Source: Moniliella sp. 'wahieum'
Taxonomy: Eukaryota; Basidiomycota; Moniliellomycetes; Moniliellales; Moniliellaceae
Direction of reading: 5' to 3'
DNA: 64,000 bases
NCBI GenBank assembly: GCA_003971905.1
Contig: RSEE01000008.1
Coordinates: 1,094,307 to 1,158,306 of the forward strand
Of the stretch, positions 10,211 to 26,818 are shown piece after piece. Made by a program: the position numbers and the translations under genes. The notes below the pieces were generated by a model. It searched no databases, was not told the origin of the DNA, and saw nothing but the letters and a program-made list of their open reading frames with translations. Within the stretch, counting starts at the first letter, position 1. Every line of letters begins with the position of its first letter.

Positions 10211-13200
10211 TCACCTGTGATGCTGGTAGAACGAGTCGCGGTCAAACTCAAATGGCCCCGTGGAGAAGGAGGAGCTGATGTGCGGGTGGGCCGGGTTGGA
10301 CCAAGTGGTGTGCGCGAGCCCAGGTCCAGGCGCGGTGCTGGACGCTGCAGGCGCAGAGGCGGGCTGCAGCGGCGGCATGGCCGCGCTCGGCTCGCTCGAC
10401 CACACATCCATCTCCGTCTCGGGTAAGGCGGGGGGGGGGGCCCAAGGGCGCAGCGACCGTATCGAGCGGGTAGGACGCCAGGTGCGGCGCCAGGCCTCGG
10501 CCGGACAATGCACTACTCTCGCTGGGTCCGCGGACAAGCCCACTGCCGCCCGCTGGCGCATACGAGTCGGACGTGTACGTGCTGGACGCAAGCGAGGCGC
10601 CTCCTACCCTCGACCCTCGCTGGGCCACCGAGCCTACTGTGCTCGCTGCCCCAGCCGCTCGGCGCCAGTAGGCACCGTGGGCACAGGAGGCGCCTCTCCC
10701 CACATGCTTGAACCGATCATGGTACCTGCGCCCGGGGCTCACCGGCGTGGTGGGCGACGGAGGCGCCTCGTACGCTTCGTACTCAATCGGCGTCCCGCTC
10801 CGGTCCCCGGCTCGTTCCGAGACAAATCGGTCTTCGCCCGTATACGGGTACGTGTAGCTGTCGGTCCCGGCCTTGGTGGCGAACACATCGGGCTCGGCAT
10901 CAATGAGCCGAATGTCCTTGTCGGTGCTCAGGTCGGCCGGCAGCGGGGCATCGGAGGCGGGTTGTCCATCCGGATCACCGACCCATACGCGTCATCCACC
11001 AAGGTCAATGTGCTGCGTGTGTCATTGGCTTTCCACGCTGACGACGAAGGCGCAGGCGTCTCCCATGTAGCCTCCCGATCCCCTCCGGGCAGTGGCTTGA
11101 TCGGGTCCAGCATCGGTCCACTGGTCATCGACAACCGGTCCCGCGTCCAGGCCGGGCCCAGACGATAGCCATCCACCAACTCGGCCAACGAGTCGCCCGA
11201 GCGGCGCGTCGGGTGGCGCGAGTGCCAGCCGACTGGCGGCGGTGGGTTTTCCAAGTCGGTCGCCAGGCTGTCGAGCGGCGGGGGGGAGGCCTCGGTCGCA
11301 GTACCCAGGCGGCGACGGCGGCGTTGGGCATGCCGTTCGTTCCGATGCGCCAGACCGAGGCGGTCTTTGAGATCGCCAGCCACCCACTGTTCCCGCACAA
11401 TGTCGTCGTCGCCAGGGGAAAAGCAGATGCGCCAGGCATGGTACACAAATCGGGCAGCAGCGACGCGATCACCGTCAGTGCCAACGTGGCCCAGAACAGC
11501 ACCGAGCCATACAGCCAATATGCCACATCGTCAAAGATAAACGAGTTGAACGCCGAATAGATCGCAGCAAAGATGAAAAAGGAAATCGAGCCCACCTCAA
11601 TTACCCAAAACAGCCACGTCCAGTAGTTGCTGATGATGGCCGCGACCAAATTGGCACAAGTCACCGCAGCGCCGGCGACCGTCATGCCAAATAGGTACAT
11701 CCCACCCATGTCGTGCCCACTTGCATTGGCCACGGCAAAATTGTGAGCCATAGCCCAGGGGATGAAGAAGCACACGACCGACTGGTACACCGCGTCAAAG
11801 ATCCACTCGAAAAAGATCCGACGTGTAGTAGGCACCGGTGATACCTTTGACGTAGGTCTCGGGGACAGCCAGCAGCGCCGTCGCGTTCACATCTTGGTCC
11901 AGGGCTCCGAGAATGATGCTGGGCAGGCTGGTAAAGATCAAATTGAACAACAAGACGAACGGGTAAGGGACGATAGGTGCCGTCAAACTCACTGTGCGTC
12001 CAGACAAAGACAAGAGGTCAGCCAACGCGCCAATGGCAGCACAGCCAACACAAAGCAGACAAAATCAAGAGAAACAAGGGGACGTACACCATGAGCTGGA
12101 ACCAGGCCAGGACCAAGGTCCAAATCAGGTTCTTGAAGAAAAACACACAGTGCATCCGTGCGATACGCACCACGGACCAGTGGCCATGGACGAGGAGAAG
12201 ACGGACGAGGAAGCGGAACTGGCCAACGGCATAGTCGGCCGACATGGCCGCCTGGGCCCCCTCGCGCCCGGCAATGCCTACACCGCAGTGTGCTTCTTGA
12301 ATCATGGCCACATCGTTGGCTCCATCGCCAATGGCAAGGGTCATCGAACCGCGGCCCTGTTTGACCAGCCGTACCACTTGTGCCTTCTGAGCCGGCGATA
12401 CACGGCAACACACTACCGCCTCACAGTTGGTGCTCAGCCCGAGGAACAACTCCTTGGTCTCCTTGTCCAACGCCCACTTGAGCGTCTCTCCGTCAATCAC
12501 CACCGCAAACCATCCTTGGGAGCCGCGGTGGGAAGAGTGGGATCGCGAGGAGCCGCGCGCGTCGTCTTTCCGACCAAGATGGGTCGGCCTGCTGCGGCGA
12601 CCTTGTCACAGGCAGCTTCAATCTGCGCTTTCGCCGCCACAGCCGAGTCGGAAGAGATGATAAAGATGTCCATGTCGGTCGAGAGCAAGTTGCAGCTGAA
12701 CCCAATCTCGATCGCCGTCTGCAACTTGTCCCCGGTCAAGATCCACAGTTTGATCCCCGCCCGGCGCAACTGAGCAATCGCATCGGGCGCACCCTGTTGC
12801 AGCTTGTCTTCCAGCGCCGTTGCGCCCAGCAAATACAACCCTTCCTCAATCTCGGCCGCCGACGCATCCAGCTTATCGTCGCGGTCCGTCAACGCCGCTG
12901 CCGCCGCCGCATGGCCCACGGACCAAGCCGTGTACTCTTCCTCGGATAAGTACTTGTACGCCACACAAAGCGTACGCAGCCCCGCATTGGCAAACGTTTC
13001 CAAGTCCTTGATGGTGCACGCCTTGAGTTCCGGATCGTGATCGAGGGCAAGGCGTTCGTAAATGACCGAGTCGGCTCCTTTGATCAGTAGGATGATTCGC
13101 CGTGAGCCCGTCGTCTCGCGCAGAATGGTACTCATGCGCTTGCGCGTCGAATTGAACGCAAGTACCTGCAGCGGCTCGTACCGTTCGGTACGTCCTTGCA

Positions 13201-16130
13201 CTTCAATCTCTACCGACTGCGTCGTGCGCTGGAGGAAGACACACCCCATGTCTCGCGCAGCCGCCACCAGCGCCGCTTCGTCCGGCGACTCGGCCTTGTA
13301 CTCAATCTTGGTTCCAGACTTGTCCACAAGCGCTGTGTGGCAGAGTGCCAACGCACGGAAAAAGCGCAACGCATCGTCCTTTTCTTTCGCGCCCGTCTGC
13401 CCTGCCAGCGTACGCGCCAGCGGCGTGCTGACGATCGTCATCTGGTCCGGCTGGAGGTACTTGTTAGGGCAACCGTCGGTGAACACTTGCAACATCGTCT
13501 GCTTGTCCTGCACCAATTTGGCCTCCTCTTCCTCCATGTCCTTCTCGGTGACCAGCTTGCCTTGGCGACGCAGCGAACCGACCATGGCCTCCGTCATGCC
13601 GTCCCCATACGCCACGCCGGCCACCGAACATTTCTTAAACTCCATCACGTTTTGCGTCAACGTGCCCGTCTTGTCTGAAAACACATACTCGATCTGCCCC
13701 AGATCGTCGGCAATGTTCCACGTCTTGGGCACACACGGATAATCCAGTGGTTCATAGTACATCTCCGCATCCCGATAGATAAACCACGCTTGAATCGTCT
13801 TGACAATTTCGATCGAAATGTAGAGCGAAATGGGGACGATGTTCTGGAACGCAATCATGGTCGAGCTAGGTAAAGCAAATGGGTTAGTATATCCAACCAA
13901 AAAAAATGTCGGGCGCTTGCCGCCCCCCCCGCCTTCCCCCCAAAAAATACTCACAAGAAGAGGATGATGCCGTTGGCAGCAGGCGTGGAGCCGTAGAGGG
14001 AATTGCGTTCGTAGTAGGTGCGCGACGTATCCGTCTTGCCGCTAAACACGCCACCCAGGATGCCGCAGACAAGGCACATGAGAATGAGAATGATAAAGTT
14101 GATCAGCACATTAAAGTTGGTCTCCTTTTCGATTTTCGACCGCTTGGACGGCGTCTCGCCCGAGTTGAGCATAATTTTCGTATCGGCGCCGGTAAACACG
14201 ACCAGGCCCACAACCCAGCGGGTATTGCGCAACGTGCACCCGCGCAGCAGCAGCTCGTCAATCGTCACTGGTTCAATCTTGGTTTCGCCCGCCCCTTTGG
14301 CCGGGGGAGGGTCAAAGACAAAGGCTGGCTTGCCCGAGGAGGAGGCGCCGCTGGAGGTGGGCGTGTCGAGAGAAACACGCACCGGGGTGTACTCCAAGAC
14401 AGCGTTGAACGCATACAAGTTGGGGTGCGGAGCTTCCACATCCACCACGAATCGCGCTCGCTCCAGGTCGGCCTCGGTCTGGATGCCTTGGGTTACCTTG
14501 ACAGCCCGGCGGGGTTTGAGGTTGGTTTCGCCGTCCAAGTTTTGGTTTCGACGTACGCCTGGCCATCCTCGTCCGACGTGGCCAACACAATCATGTCGGC
14601 CGGCACCTCATTATCCTCCTGCAGCAAAACAAGGTCGCCCACCTCGATTTTTTTCCACAGCGTGCGTTCCCACGCCGCCGTGCCCGACACCTGAGTCGTT
14701 GGGTCCACCACCTCGGCCGGCGGGGCCGCCGTTGGGTCGACGGCGGTGGTGCTGGACCACGAGGGAGCCATATTCGTTGGCTCAAGAAGGTTGTGCCGGC
14801 TCTGTCCGGCATCGGGTGCGAACGCGCCATACGTCTCGTCCCGTTTCCTGTCCTGCTCCTCCGCTTCCTCGGCCGGCCCGGCCGCCGACAGTTGCTGGAG
14901 CGCTATTGGTTCCCCCTTGGCATATTCGGCGCGAAGCTTGCGCACTCCCTTGGAGGGTTTGGAGGTGGAGCGAGGACTGGAGAGACCCAACAGACGGCGG
15001 AACCAGCCGCGTGCGTCAAGGGGTTGGTTGACGTTGCGCCATCCGGCGCCGAGGCGGGAGACCTGTTCGTTGTTTACTGTATTGTCGAGCAAATGACGGC
15101 GGTAGTCCTCAATGCCGTCCTTGATGGCGGTGATGGCCAAGATGGCAACGAGCGGCAGCATCGAGATCTGCGGCACGGACGCGCCCGCGGTAAACTCGAC
15201 GCGCAATTGGAGAAAGATGAGGACGAGGAAATACGTTGGCAATGCGGCGAAATTGTTCAAACAGAAACTTGGGCAAAAAGGAAAGGGGTGTACTTGGCGG
15301 TGCGCACCTTGTTGCGCGCATACAGCGTGGGGCTCGCCGTGCTTGTTGAGCTCGCTGGCGGGGAGGGGGATGTTGACATAGACGCGTCTCCTGGCGGGCG
15401 GGGCCTTTCTCTTGGCCCGAGGGCTCGGTTCGTCCTTGGCGTCGGGCTCGGCGCCGTCGGCATCGGCGTCGGCGTCGGCTGCGGCCGAGGGGGGGCAGCA
15501 GGGTGCGGCTCGGGCGGCGGTTCGCAGATCCGACTCGCCCTCAACAAGCTCGACGGGGGGGAAGGTGGGCATGGGGTCGTGGGCGGTTTTGTGCGGGGCC
15601 GTGCGGCGGGAACGACGGGTGGAGAGCTTGGAGGCGACGCGGGAGAAGAACTGGGAGCCATGCTGGCGGCGCCGACGGGCTTTGGCCTGGTACCGGTCTT
15701 CGGACCGGTCGGCGGTCTGGAGGGACTCGGCATAGGAGTGGACGACGCGCAGGCGCAGGCCAGGGTCGGTGGTGGGGTCGTAGTCGGGCTGCTCGTGGGC
15801 GTCGCCGGCGACGAGGGCGTCCTGGTAGGCCTGGGCCAGCGGGCCGGGGGCGGGGTGGGGGCGGAGCGGGGAGGCGCCATGGGGGGTGGGCCAGGGGGCC
15901 AGGGGGGGGATGAAGAGGGCGCGGGAGATGGAGGGGAGAGGGAGAGGCAGAGGCAGAGGGAGATGGGAATGGAGAGGCAGATGGGGACAACGAGGCTGGA
16001 GATGGAGATGGCAATGGAGAGGATGCGAGTGGCGCCGCACGAGGCGAGGAGCGGCTGTGGCTGCCACCGGCGGGCGATGGCTGGCGTCTGGCCTCAGGTG
16101 TGGCGGGTGAGGGTGCGGTGGGTGATGCAT
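10211..16130 (-). CDS. P4-type ATPase, Dnf1/Dnf2-like phospholipid flippase
   Basis: Flips aminophospholipids to the cytosolic leaflet of plasma and Golgi/endosomal membranes. Family blocks in order: [11 protein letters not shown] and an entry to M1 with a FEQFRRIAN-type motif (near 15270), [17 protein letters not shown] (15100), [12 protein letters not shown] (14600), [14 protein letters not shown] (14520), phosphorylation motif [10 protein letters not shown] with Asp at 13673-13675, [55 protein letters not shown] (12350), then M5-M10 down to about 11450. The C-tail ends [12 protein letters not shown] at 10211. Two introns were placed (13866-13954, 11992-12087). The N-terminal Met is uncertain; 16130 is the first in frame, but a later one is possible. 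Frame breaks lie near 15270, 14530, 12511, 11960, 11830, 11450, 10940 and 10500. At 12511 one G restores [12 protein letters not shown]. No catalytic residue appears lost. A Dnf rather than Drs2/Neo1 assignment is likely, not proven. Confidence 0.88.
11992..12087 (-). other. Intron 2 of the P4-ATPase gene
   Basis: Donor GTACGT, branch-like GGCTGACC, acceptor ACAG; 96 nt. Joining gives WFQLM-V-EFDGTY, the usual residues before transmembrane segment 8. The unspliced frame reaches a stop at 12018. Confidence 0.75.
13866..13954 (-). other. Intron 1 of the P4-ATPase gene
   Basis: Donor GTGAGT, a perfect TACTAAC branch site, acceptor TAG; 89 nt. Joins NGIILFL to [15 protein letters not shown], restoring the standard M3-M4 sequence. 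Confidence 0.85.
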
Positions 16131-16952
16131 GATGGGTGCAGCGCGGCAGCGTGGATGCGGGTGGCACGGGGGCAGTGGGGGGGTGGAAGCCCGGCGGCCA
16201 CGCAGGGGGTACTGCGGCGCGTCCGCGGCGGTGCGTGCTTGAGCTTGACGCGTGACGCTCTCCTTGCTGCTTGCTCCTTGCTGGGCCCTTAGGCCTAAGG
16301 CCTAAGGCCTAACCCTTACTCAGCCGCCAGATCTTCCGGCGACAAGTGTAGTGAACGTTCAACACGAGTCACTAGTCCAACGTGCCCCCCGCGACCGCTC
16401 CCGCCCCCACCCCCAACCCCCAAACAAACGTTCAACACGACGCACGCGTGGCACACTGCCGCCCTGCCGGCATGCCGGCATGCCGCGCCGCCCCCTCGCG
16501 CGTCGCTGCTCCGCAGACTCCACCCCTCCACCGCCCCCACCCCCGCACCACGCCACTGTCCCACCCCACCCCATCCGCTGCTCCGCGCGCAACGCCCCGT
16601 CACGTGCCCTGTCACGTGCCCCCCTGCAGCATCAGCATACTCATCCTCATCCTCATGGCTCGCTCCAGCCCGTCTCTCCAAGCGACCCGCCGCATGGGCA
16701 GACTATGGGCACGTCGTCTACGGCCGCTCACGGCGCCCTCCCGAGGGGTGGGGTAGCTCAAAACAGAGGAAATGGGGTGCTAGCTCAAAACAGAGGAAAT
16801 GTAGAAAAGGGGCGTGCAAGGCCAAGGTGCCCCGCCCCGGCCATGACGGCTTGCCCTGAGGTACAGCCGAGAGCGGGGAGAACGAGTAGAGTAAGAGTAA
16901 GGGTAGGAGTAGAGCAGAGCAGAGCAGAAAGAGATGCTCTACCACGTCAGCG
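16131..16952. other. Spacer between the Kin1 3' end and the P4-ATPase start
   Basis: Promoter side of the flippase gene. Holds the AGGCCTA repeat, single AACGTTC and ACTAGTC words (16350-16378), an ACGCGT (16442) and a period-8 CCGGCATG run near 16468. No gene seen. Confidence 0.55.
16291..16311. repeat. (AGGCCTA)3 palindromic heptamer repeat
   Basis: Three exact copies of AGGCCTA. AGGCCT is a palindrome. It sits about 160 bases upstream of the P4-ATPase start and runs into CCTAACCCTTA, which resembles a telomeric word. Confidence 0.9.
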
Positions 16953-21628
<4,676 letters not shown>

Positions 21629-22866
21629 GGCGGGTGGGGGAGGGGGAGGGGGTGGGGGTGGGGGTGGAGATGGAGGTGGAGGTGAAGATGGAGACGGAGA
21701 TGGAGGTGGAGATGCGATGGAGATGCGATGGGAGGCGATGAGATGAGATGACCAATGCGATGTCTGCGCCCCACTTGGCTGGGCGCTGGGCGGGGAGGGC
21801 TGGCGGGCGCTGGCGGGCGCTGGCTGGCGCGGGTGGGCTAGGGTTGGCGCATGGCATGTGCCACGTCAGCGCGCAGGGCCGCGCATGCAGCATGCAGTGG
21901 GCGATGCGCAGCCCTGCGCGGGGGCGGGTGGTTCCGCCGGCCGTTCCGCCTGGTGAACGTTTCACACGACTCGTGCGCTGCCATCGATCAGCACGATCCG
22001 TGTGTGCTGCGGCGGCGGGGGTCGATCTGGCGGGCGATGGGTGAGGATCGCTGGTGGCTGATCGTTCAGTTCGCTTTGCTCCCAGCCGCAAAGATGCTCG
22101 GCCTCCCTCTCCCAACTGCCACAGCCCCACGCCTCTGCTCTGCCCCCCGCCAGCACCCTGGCCCAGCCACACCCCCCGCCAGCGCACCACGCCCATAGCC
22201 CAGCCAGCCCCCAAACCCACCCCAGCGCCCGACAAGCGATACAGAACGGCGCTGCGAACTCAACCCCAACGCACACAGCACCAAACACACAATAATCCAT
22301 CAACATACACTAACACCACTGGAGGCACCATGCGGTGGGGGATGCGGAGCGCAACGGATACTACTACTCGTGCCGCATCAACAAAACAGAGCAACAACGA
22401 GCATTAAACGGGTGCGTGGGGAGGGCGATCAAAAGGAATATGATGAAGATGAGGATGAGGATGAGGATGAAGATGATGATGGAAATGACGGTCGAGATGA
22501 TGAAGAGCGCCGGATGGCGACGGTCGACCGTCGATACATGGTGGGGACGATGATCAAGATGGTGGGGTGGTGTGGTTTGGGTACGAGAGACAACAACTTG
22601 AGAGCTTTTTTTTCTAGAGTTTCAACGAAGGATAGCGGTTCAAGTAGGCGGTTGGTTGAAGTAGAGGCGCACAGAAAGAAGGACAAGACAAGGGCGGGCA
22701 CGACGTGCACAGCCCATCCAAACAAGAAACAACAGGGGGGGCAAGCGGCGAGCCAACCCGCAAGAACGCCACGGAGACAGACGCCCCCCTCCATCCGGAA
22801 AGAAACAGAGGGCGGGGGGGGGACAACGCTCGCGCCGCAGCAGCGCGACAAGCGGCCTGCGACGGA
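21629..22866. other. Spacer between the Sfp1-like 3' end and the Kin1-like start
   Basis: The part near 21640-21725 is a GGTGGA/GATGGA purine tract directly before the Kin1-like ATG. At 22438-22500 is a GATGAG/GATGAA trinucleotide-like array. The rest carries poly-G and poly-C runs. No gene seen. Confidence 0.5.
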
Positions 22867-24865
22867 CTATTCGCCCATGGCGGTATCCAGGTCCAAGTCC
22901 ATCGCATCAAACTGCGGTGCGGTATCGGCATCGACGATGGCCTGCATCTCCTGCGCTTGCTTATGGTTGTGCCCGGGCCCGCCGCCGGCCAAGGCCTGGG
23001 CCTGGATCATCTCCACGGTGCGCTGACTGACACTAGGCTTGTTGGCCTGCATCTCAGCTGCCAAGCGTGCTGCCCGCGCCACCTCCTCCGGCGCCAACGT
23101 CCACGTCGACACCCACCGCCCTCCCATCTGCGCCCTTCTTGGCCGAACTGCCACCGCCATGCGCATGCAACACTTGCAGCCCCAACAGACCGTGCGAACC
23201 CGAATGGAGGTAATGGTACCGCAGCCCATTCAAATTCTTGTACGTCTTGCCACACTCGCCCACCTGGCACACGTACAGCGAGCCCGGATCCAACGGCACA
23301 CCCACCGCGCCCGGCACCGCCGCAGCCGCTCCTGGCAGACACGGCGCCCGAGCCACGGCGGAGGGGGAGGCGCCGCTGGTCAAGCCGGTCGGAGTGGCAC
23401 CGGGACCGCTGGCCTGCTGGTTCACTCCGCTCGGCCCGGACCACGGGCGGGCAGAAAGCACGCGGCTGGCAGCTGAGCCTCAGCCCCCGTCTTGGACGCC
23501 CCACTCGCACCGCGTGCAGCCGCCGCCGCGGGAAGAGCGGGCGGGAACCGTGCCCGGGCCTAGCGCCGCTGCCGATCCCAGTGGAGCAGGGGGGACGCCT
23601 GTGCCCCCCGCCGCCGGGGCGAGAGGCACGAGCAGGTTCTGGTTGCATTGCCCGTGCACCCGATGGTACTTAAGCCCATTGCTTGTACGCCTTGTCGCAC
23701 CCGACTGAAGGACACTTGAACGGCTTGTCCCCCCTCCCGGCGGGGGCCGTAGCGCTGGATGGATCGAACAGGGCCACAAGAGTCGGCGCTACCAGGCGCA
23801 CGCGGCGAGCCACTGGGACGACAAGCCGTCGCACCAGACCCACGCGGCGTGCCCACTGCCAGTGCGCTGGCGCCCAGCGTCGTCTGGACCGGGGCGGTGG
23901 GATGGGCGTGGGCGTGCGCTTGAGCTTGAGCTTGTGCTTGCGCTTGCGCTTGCGCACCGTCGCAGGGAAAACAGATTGGGCGGGGCACATGACGGCAGCT
24001 GGCTCACCTCGTCCGCTGCCGCCGTCGCCCCGACCGACAAGCCGCCAAACGGCCCGGGCCCGGCCAAGAGTGCCTCGCCGGCTGCTGCGTCCTCGGTCGG
24101 CGCACGGCAAAGGGCGAGCCGGCGCGGCGCGGGCCGGGCACAGCCCGCATCCCGCCCCACGGTGCGGCCGGGCGGTGGGGGGGAGGCCAGATGGGAAGCC
24201 GTGGAAGGTGCGTTTGCGCTGGCTGCTGGCCGCCAGGGCAGCGACGTTGGTCCATCCCGGTCGCGATCGCGCGGGGTTATGCGATGCGGCCAACGCCGCC
24301 TGCGCCGGGCTGGACGGGTTGGAGCTGCCCGAAGAATGGTCGGAACTGCCATCGTCCAGCACCATCCCAGGCACCGCCTCCTCCTCCGCCTCGTCCAGCC
24401 CAACGTGCTGTTCCTCGTAGTGCTGCAGCAGGTCGTGCAGGTCCGCCAGCGCCACGCCACAGCAGGTAAAGTTGCGGCAAAATCGGGATTCGGGTGGTCG
24501 GGCCCGAACGACCCGGGCGCCAGACCGCGTCCGGTCCCGCGTGCCATCCCACTTGAACGTATCAAACGGGCTGGATGCACAACCAAAACCCAAACCAAAC
24601 CCCCCACCTATCGTCAGCCCGGACCTTGCCAAGCGCACAGCGCACCAGCACAGCAGGGAGAGAAAAGTACGTACTCAATCATCCCGTCCCGGTCAAACGA
24701 CATGGCCATGCCGGTCGACCCAAATCCTCCGTCCCGCCGCGCCAGGAGGAGGCCGAGGGGTCCGCAGCGTAGAACCGGAACGACTGGCCAGTCGCAAAGG
24801 GGAGCGGCGTACGAGTTGGAAAACGACATGGGCGCCACTCCGAGCGAACCCACTCCGAAACTCAT
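22867..24865 (-). CDS. Sfp1-like C2H2 zinc-finger transcription factor
   Basis: Sfp1 proteins control ribosome-biogenesis and growth genes in the nucleus. Three zinc-finger regions support the call. The N-terminal one reads RFCRNFTCCGVALADLHDLL then HYEEQHV (about 24395-24485), a CxxxxC..H..H form seen in fungal Sfp1. The second is KPFKCPSVGCDKAYKQ (23692-23740) continuing after a break as GLKYHRVHGQCNQN. The third is CQVGECGKTYKN then GLRYHYLHSG (about 23200-23275). The C-terminus is short and acidic (DAMDLDLDTAMGE), stop at 22867. The start chosen is MSFGVGSLGVAP at 24865. An intron with donor GTACTT at 24670 is likely, but its acceptor (24571 or 24608) is unclear. Between fingers one and two is a Ser/Ala/Pro linker. 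Frame breaks near 24110, 23690, 23470 and 23060. Family identity is fairly sure; targets are inferred. Confidence 0.7.
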
Positions 24866-26018
24866 GGGTATCGTCAACGTGTCAGAATCGAGGCGCGGCG
24901 GTAGAGAGGAGGAACGTCGCAGCCAGCAGGCGAGCTGGTGCTGCCGCTGCTGCTGGTGCCCACCGTGGAGATGGGGATGGGTTCGGGCGAGGACATGAGA
25001 TGGGACACAGGGAGGGCAGGGCTGATAGGCACCGCAAGGCAGAGGAGAGAATAAGGAGAGGAGGCGAAGGACGGTGATGGTGGGGGGGAAGGCGAGGCGA
25101 GGCGAGGCGGGCAAACGAGGGGAGGGGGGGGGGGGGTGGTTGGTGGTGGCGAGGGAGGCTACCTAAGCTGGAGGAGGGTCGGTGCCGAGACCGATCCGTC
25201 CCACCTGCCGGCTGTCCCGAACCCAAATACCAAAATGCCCGCTGCACCAAAAAAGCATCACGCTTCGTCGCGCATCACCCATGGAGGAGGCTGCCCAGGA
25301 CACTGGAGCGGTGAGCAGTGCTAGTGCTAGCAACGCTGAGCCCGTGTCACATGTCCGCTCGCGTGGCTTGGGCTGCGCTGTGGGGGGCATTGGAGCAAAG
25401 CAGATGACCATGTCAATATTCAGAGTGGGCGCCGGTGCCTGACACACGGGGTAGCACGCGGCGGCACGGGCGAGCGCTGGAGCGCGGAGCAGGAGCACAG
25501 GGCTCGTGCGTGATGGCGAGATGCCACAGGGTCCCGCGTCAGGCTCAGGCCCAGCGCAGCACGCGGCTGGCCCACCGCGACCAGGCAGCGCCCGCCGCTG
25601 CCGCAGCTCCGTGGGTGGAATTCCCGCTGGTGTGGCGCCAGTGTTTTGTGGTTGGGAGCCCACCTTCGTGTTCTGCAACGCAGCGTGTGACATGCGACAT
25701 GCGCGTGTGATGCATGGCGCCTGAGACTCAGCCCTCACACCGTCACCGGTCCCCGTCACATTTCCTCGGGGCACAGTGGCACAGCACACACGAGTGCATT
25801 CTCCAGCTCCGTCTGCGCACCCATCCATGGCACATGGATCATGGATCGATCATGGGACATGCGACCTGGCACCGGGACCGACCGTCCCCAGGCCCATCCA
25901 GTCCATGCCGTCCGACCGGCGACCACGTCTGGCGTGGGGAGCAAAGGAACCATCCTGCATCCTCACACACACCCTCTCCCGGTCGACGCAGTACGCACCG
26001 TTCAAACGTTCAACATTC

Positions 26019-26035
26019 AAGCTTCAAGCTTCAAG
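26019..26035. repeat. (AAGCTTC)2 heptamer stutter
   Basis: Two copies plus AAG, directly after TTCAAACGTTCAACATTC, so AACGTTC- and AAGCTTC-type words are adjacent. Confidence 0.85.
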
Positions 26036-26798
26036 TTCCCATGTTGACCAAAACTATATTTGTCCGTGTTGACTGTGATCCTCAGGCTCCCAGTCGGTAG
26101 ACCAGGTTCGCCTCGGTTCCATCGGCTTCCACGCTGACGTCCCTGCGTGTCCTGTCCCTGTGCCTGCACTCTCCTGTGTGACTCACTGTCCCTGTGCCTA
26201 GTCCGGCCCTAGATAGATGCCTCTGTACCCAGACCCAACTCTGGCCCAATCCATCACCTTCTCCTCATCGATCATCCTTCTGCCCGTCCGGCTCCCTAGG
26301 CCAACACCAGCCACGATCACGATAAACGAACCCAACGTAGTCCGAGCTCGGTCCTCGTTACTCACTCAGTCGAGTCCGCAACCTCCAAGAGCTTCTGCGA
26401 GAGCTTCTTGGGAACGATCATCCACCCCGTTTCTCTGATGTCAGAGATACTCGATCGATACCAGGAGAGATACCAGAGTTAGAATTCGGGTTTCGAGGCA
26501 CTTGAATTTGAGCTTTGAGCTTGAGCGCTGAGCAGCACTCAGGCTGAGCTTTTAGACAGGTTGACATGATTGTGAGTCGCTGAGCCTGTGAGATTGTGAG
26601 GCTGATTTGAACTCAATCCAGGTTTCCTTGCCGAACGCGAACGCCTGAGTTCGAGCATTGCACCATAAGGCGCAGGTGCTTCGTGCGTAAGCGCTAAGCG
26701 TAAGCCCAACATTTCAACATCATCATCAATTCATCATGACGCGCAGGACGTAACCGATTTGAACTGATGCACTGATGGATATCGAGTGGTTAATGGGC

Positions 26799-26818
26799 AT
26801 GCATGATGCATGATGCAC
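26799..26818. repeat. (ATGCATG)n heptamer stutter
   Basis: Two full copies of ATGCATG and a partial third; ATGCAT is palindromic. Repeated in other spacers at 28417 and, as ATGCATC, at 29162. Confidence 0.85.

Noticed and set aside
14793-16292. Plus-strand 499-codon open frame, Gly/Arg-rich
   Set aside because: Lies antisense to the N-terminal part of the P4-ATPase gene, whose minus-strand frame carries clear family motifs. The open frame is a by-product of GC-rich coding sequence.
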